Source: Prosthecobacter sp. | GTDB taxonomy: Bacteria; Verrucomicrobiota; Verrucomicrobiia; Verrucomicrobiales; Verrucomicrobiaceae | Assembly: GCF_014879935.1 (NCBI RefSeq) | Contig: NZ_JACSRD010000194.1 | Span: 1 to 34,017, forward strand | DNA length: 34,017 bases | Direction of reading: 5' to 3' | Part shown: positions 27,201-33,200 of the stretch, in pieces | Numbering within the stretch: position 1 is the stretch's first letter | Layout: each line of letters opens with the position of its first letter | Position numbers and translations under genes: made by a program | Notes under the pieces: generated by a model | Seen by the model: only the letters and a program-made list of their open reading frames with translations | Told to the model about the DNA's origin: nothing | Databases searched by the model: none

Positions 27201-30200
27201 TATCGTGTGCGCATTCCCACGCCGCCGGTCGCTTATCCGCTGGCCTCCGGCGTCGCCGATGGTTCCGACAATGGCGAGGACAATGACAGCAACGGCCTGC
27301 AGTCCGGCGGCATCAACACCGCCATCATCAGTCCAGTCATCACCCTCACCGCTGGTGGCGAACCCGGCAGCAGCGGCATCACGAATGTCGAGAACACCAT
27401 CGACTTCGGCTTCCGTGCCTGCCCCGTCATCACCATCAGCCCCGGCACTGTGGCCGTCGCCACGCAATACGCGGCCTACAATCCGCTTTCGCTTACCTCC
27501 AGCGGCGGATCGGGCGGTTACTCCTATGCCATCAGCACCGGCAGCCTGCCCAGCGGCATGAGCATGAGCTCCGCCGGCGTGATCAGCGGCACTCCCGGCG
27601 CGGCGGCTGCTCCAGGCGCGTATGCGTTCACCGTCCGCAGCACGGACAGCCAGGGCTGCTCCGGCACGCAGAGCTACACCCTCACGCTCATGAATGCGCA
27701 GGTGACGGTGAGTCCCGCCACCTTGCCCGGAGCCACCCAGTATGCGGCCTACACGCAGAATCTGACTGCCGCTGGCGGCACCGCGCCCTACACCTGGAGC
27801 GTGAGCCCGTCCGCATTGAGCGGTTCGGTCGCATGGTGGCCGGGTGAAGGCGGCGCTGCGGAGGTGCTGAACGGCAACACCGGCGCTCTGCTCAATGGAA
27901 CGGCCTTCACGACCGGTTTGGTCGGCCGCGCCTTCAGTTTCGATGGCACCAACGACTACATGCAGGTGGCGGACCAGTCGGTGCTGCGTCCCACCCAGAT
28001 CACTCTGGAAGCCTGGGTGCGTCCATCGGCCTCCGCACCGTCTGGTGACCGCATCATCATCGCCAAGACTGACAATCCAGCCTCTCCGACGAATGGTTAC
28101 GGCCTGTTGCAGCGCAGCGGCGGCACCACGGTGCGTTTCTGGATCAACCGCACCAGCACGGTGGCCTCCACGTCCGATGTGGTCGATGCGGCGCTCACGG
28201 TGAACGCCTGGAATCACGTGGTAGCCACCTACGACGGCACGACACTGCGCCTTTACGTCAATGGAGTGCAGCAGGCGTCCAAAGCGTTCACCACACCGAT
28301 TTCTCAATCCAGCCAGCCTCTCGTGATGGGTGGCAGTGCCACGACGGCCACAAGCTGGAGCGGATTGCTCGACGAACCGGTCATTTACAACCGCGCCATC
28401 ACCGTGGCTGAGGCTCTCGCACGCTACAATCTCACCAACAGCGGCAACAACGGCCTGCCCGCCGGCCTCGCTCTGAGCACCTCGACCGGAGCGATCTCCG
28501 GCACGCCCACCGCCGTGCCTGCCAGCTATCCGTTCACCGTCCGCGCCAGCGACTCCTACAGCGGTGTCGGTCTGCGCGCCTACACGCTGGGCGTCGCCTG
28601 CCCGGTGATCAACATCACGCCGAAGACACTGTCCGATGGCACGCAATACGCGGCCTACAGCAGCGTCACGCTCAACGCGTCCGGCGGCACCGGTCCGTAT
28701 CAATGGGACATCACCACCGGCGCATTGCCCACGGGCATGAGCCTCAGCAGCACGGGCGTGATCAGCGGCACGCCGGGCTCGGCTCCTGCCACGTATTCGT
28801 TCACCGCTCGTGCGCGTGACGTGAACAACTGCGTGAGCACCCAGGCGCTCAGCCTGCGCGTGGTCTGCCCGGTGGTCACGCTGACTCCGGCGACGCTCGC
28901 AGACGCGCAGCAGTTTGCCGCCTATCCGTCCGTGCAGCTCGATGGCGTCGGCGGCAGCTCGCCCTACACCTTCAGCATTACCGCCGGCGCTTTGCCTTCC
29001 GGCATGAGCCTGTCGAACGCCGGTCTGCTCAGCGGCACACCGACCGCGGTCCCGGGGGATTACGCATTCACCGTCCGCACCGCGGACAGCCTGGCCTGCA
29101 CGGGCACGAAGAGCTACACCCTGCGCGTGACCTGCCCGGTCATCACCGTCACACCTGCCACCCTCACCGCCGGGCGCCAATACCAGGCCTACACGCAGAC
29201 GATGACCGCCAGCGGTGGCAATCCGGCCTACACCTGGACGCTGGAAAGCGGCAGCCTGCCTGCCGGTCTCACGTTGAGCAGTGGCGGGGTCATCAGCGGC
29301 ACGCCCACGGTGGCTCCAGGCACTTACACCTTCCGCGTCAAAGCCACGGACACCCAGGGCTGCTCCGGCTCGCGGGATTGCTCGATCCTTTTCGACTGCC
29401 CGCTGATCTCCATCACGCCGACGACCCTGCCCCAGGCCACCACCACCGTGGCCTACTCGCAGCAGCTCACTGCCAGCGGCGGCAGCGCCCCTTACACCTG
29501 GTCCCTTGAGGCCGGCAGCCTGCCTTCCGGCATCACATTGTCGTCGGCGGGTCTCATCAGCGGCACGACCACGGCGGTGGGTTCGTTCAACTTCACCGCG
29601 CAAGTTCGGGATCTGAACGGCTGCCTCAAGCAGCAGCCGCTTTCTCTGGGCGTGAACTGCGCCGCGATCACCATCACCCCGGCTTCGCTGCCCACCGCGA
29701 CCGTCGGCACCGCCTATTCGCAGCAGCTCACCGCCACGGGTGGCGTCGGCACGAAGACGTGGTCGCTCAAATCGGGTGCCTTCCCCACGGGAATGAGCAT
29801 TTCGCCTTCCGGTCTGATCAGCGGCACACCGACCAGCGCCGCGAACAACTACAGCGTGACGATCGAGGCCATGGACCAGAACAACTGCCCTGGCACCATC
29901 ACCTACGTGCTGACGCTGCAATGCCCCACGATCACCCTTTCCCCCACCACGGTGCCGGGGGGCACCGTTGGGGCGGCTTACAGCACCACGCTGACCGCCA
30001 GCGGTGGCAATGCACCTTACACCTGGACGATTCCGACCGGTTCTGCTCCCTCGGGTCTGTCCTTGAGCTCGGCAGGCGTCCTCAGCGGCACCCCGACAGT
30101 CTCCGGCTCCTCCTCATTCAGCGTGCAGGCCCGTGATGTGTATGGCTGTCTCTCCACTGCCTCCATCAGCATCACGGTGACCTGTCCGACACTGTCTTTG

Positions 30201-33200
30201 AGCCCGTCCAGCCTGCCTTCCGGCTACCGTGGTGTCGCCTACAGCCAGACGATCAGCAGCAGCGCCGGTGTCGGCCCGTATTCATATTCGCTGCTGACTG
30301 GAAGCCTGCCTCCAGGCGTCACTTTGAGCACCAGCGGCGTCATCAGCGGCACGCCGACGGCCACCGGCAGTTACAGCTTCACGGTTCGCAGCGTGGATTC
30401 CGCCACCTGCTCCGGCACACGCGATTACGTCATCGTGATCAACGGTCTCGGCATCGGCAGCCTCGTGTGGGATGACTTGAATCAAAACGGCGTGCGAGAT
30501 GTGGGCGAACCGGGCCTCGGCGGGGTTTCGCTGCAGTTGTTCTCGTCCTCCGACACCGTGATCGGCAACGCCAACGACGTTTCGGCCGGCACGACGACCT
30601 CCGACGGCACCGGCGCCTATGCCTTCACGGGCCTGGCTCCCGGCTACTACTTTGTTCGCGTCACCACGCCGCTCACCACGCATCCGCTGTCCTCCGGGGC
30701 ACAGGTGAATGCCGACAACGGTGTGGATGACGACAACAACGGCATCCAGGCCGGTGGCAAAGGCACCACGGTCACCAGTCCGATGATCACGCTGGCTGTC
30801 GGTCGCGAGCCCGGGGATGTCGTGGGCGGAGCGGACTCGGACAACACCATCGACTTTGCCTTCCGCGCTGTTCCGGCCTCCCTCGCGAACCTGCTCGAAT
30901 ACGACCTGAACAGCGCCAGCGGCGGTCTGCCGGCCCCGCCGAGCTACAAGAACACCTGCGTCGTCAACGCGGCCAAAATCCAGATCGAGGACGACATGAA
31001 CGGCCTCACCGACATCAGCGAGCCGTCCAACAACGGCCCGATCCGCGGCGGTTCGCGCTCCCGCCGCATGCGTGACTGGGATGCCGCCTATGACACCGGT
31101 TACAACGGCGCCCGCACCAGCCTCACCCAGCGTCCGGACAGCCTGTGGATTCGTTTTGACCTCGATCCGACCACGACCGGCAACATCGGCAACATTCTCT
31201 TCGACGTTTATCGCGTCGGCTCCACCGCGCCGGTGCAGGGGAAGGTGATGCTGACCTGGCAGGATGGGGGCAGCTATCACACCGCCACCACGGACACCTT
31301 CTCGCTCACTTCCACCGGCTCGTGGTACTCGCTGAACCTGCCATGGACCAGCTTCATCGGCGGCGCGTCGGCCGTGCCCACCGGTTCGCAGCTCGCAGGC
31401 AAGTCCTTCCTCATGGAAATCTATCTCTGGGGCGGAGATGGAGCCGGTTACGTCGATATCGACAACATTCTGCTCCAGGGCAGCGCCACCTGCGATCCGC
31501 CGACGCTTTCCATCGGTGACTTCGTCTGGGCGGACACCAACGGCAACGGCATCAAGAATCCGCGCGAGCCCGGCCTGCCGAACCTGACCGTCGAATTGCT
31601 GCGTCCTGGTGCCGACAACCTGACGAACACGATCGATGACCAGCCTGTCGCCACCACACTGACCGACGCGAACGGCTACTACCTCTTCAGCGGCCTGCCT
31701 GCGGGCAAATACTTCGTGCGTCTACCCACGCCGGACACGCTCTGGCCGCTCGCCTCTCCCGGCATCAATGCTGACAACGGCGTGGACAATGACAGCAACG
31801 GTCTGCAGCCCGGCGGCAGTGGAACGGCTGTCAGCAGCCCGGTGATCGACCTCGCGCTCAATGTTGAGCCTGGCAGCATGACCACCGGCGGCGGCAATCA
31901 GGAGATGACGGTCGATTTTGGCTTCAGCGCCGCTCTCACGCTCGGAAACTTCGTCTTCTCCGACACGAACAACAACGGCCTCGTCGATTCCGGCGAAACG
32001 GGCGTGGCCGGCGCCCAGATGGAGCTTTATTCGTCCACCGACACGACCGTGAACAACGGGGACGACGTGAAAGTCGGCAGCACCTTCACGACTGGAACGG
32101 ACGGCCTCTACAGCTTCACCGGACTCAGCGCCGGCCGCTACTACGTGAAGCTCACGCCGCCGATCACGCACCCGCGCCGCAGCACGACGAGCAGCAACGC
32201 GGACAACGGCATCGACAATGACAACAACGGCGTCTCGCAGTCGGCCACGGGAGCGCCGATCTATTCGCCGATGATCACGCTGTCGGCGCTGACGGAGCCC
32301 GGCGCGTTGCTGGCACCTTTCGGCACGAACATCGACAACACGCTCGACTTCGGCCTGCGTCCGACCTTCTGCAGCATCGGCAACCTGGTTTACAAGGATG
32401 CCAACAACAACGGCGTCTATGATTCTGGCGAAGGCGTGGGCGGTGTGCGTGTGGAGCTCCTCAACAGCGCCGGTTCCTTCGTCACCAGCACCACGACGAG
32501 CTCGGCGGGCAGCACCCGCGGCCGTTACCAGTTCACCAGCGTGGTGCCAGGCTCCTATTACGTGCGCATTCCTGCCTCCGAGTTCGCCATCGGCAAGCCG
32601 CTGGTGAACACGATCTCGATCTTCCCGGCCAGTTCCTCGGACAACGACATCGACGACAACATCGTCGGCAACGACGACGGCATCGACAACGCGCAGCCGG
32701 CCACCAACGGCATCAGCAGCGCGTTGATCAGCCTGTCCGACAGCGGCGAGCCGACCAACAGCACGGGTGAGAGCGGCGTTTTCAACACGCTGGATGACGC
32801 CGATGACAACAACGGCAACATGACGATCGATTTCGGCTTCAAGTCGAGCGGACCGACCGCCAGCGGTTGCTATCACTTCCTCGTCACCGACGCGAATCAC
32901 GACGGCATCTTCAGCCAGTCCACCGACTGGACGCCTTCGCAGGCTTATGACTTCAACTACACGCCGGGCATCGCCCACATCGACAGCGCTGACGTCGTCT
33001 ATGATGCGTCGCTCAGCCGTGTCTCGCTGGATGTCACCTTGAATCAAATCGGCGCGGCGAAGGTGGACGCCGTGTGGTTCCTGCTCAGCACCGGCTCCAA
33101 TCCGGCCACGGCGGACCACGCCATCGTGTACATCGACGGCATGACCCGCTCCAGTCCGAAGGTGAGCATCTATCGTTACGACGCGGCGCTCGGACAGGCG

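Noticed and set aside
24894..29921. 1675-residue open frame on the minus strand
   Set aside because: It lies fully antisense to the giant surface-protein frame. Its translation is Arg/Ala/Gly-rich with no domain or signal, as expected when G+C-rich repeats are read backwards.
19578..30449. CRISPR-like regular repetition
   Set aside because: The periodicity is of ~250-290-bp coding modules with diverged DNA, in frame throughout; there are no short identical repeats with spacers.
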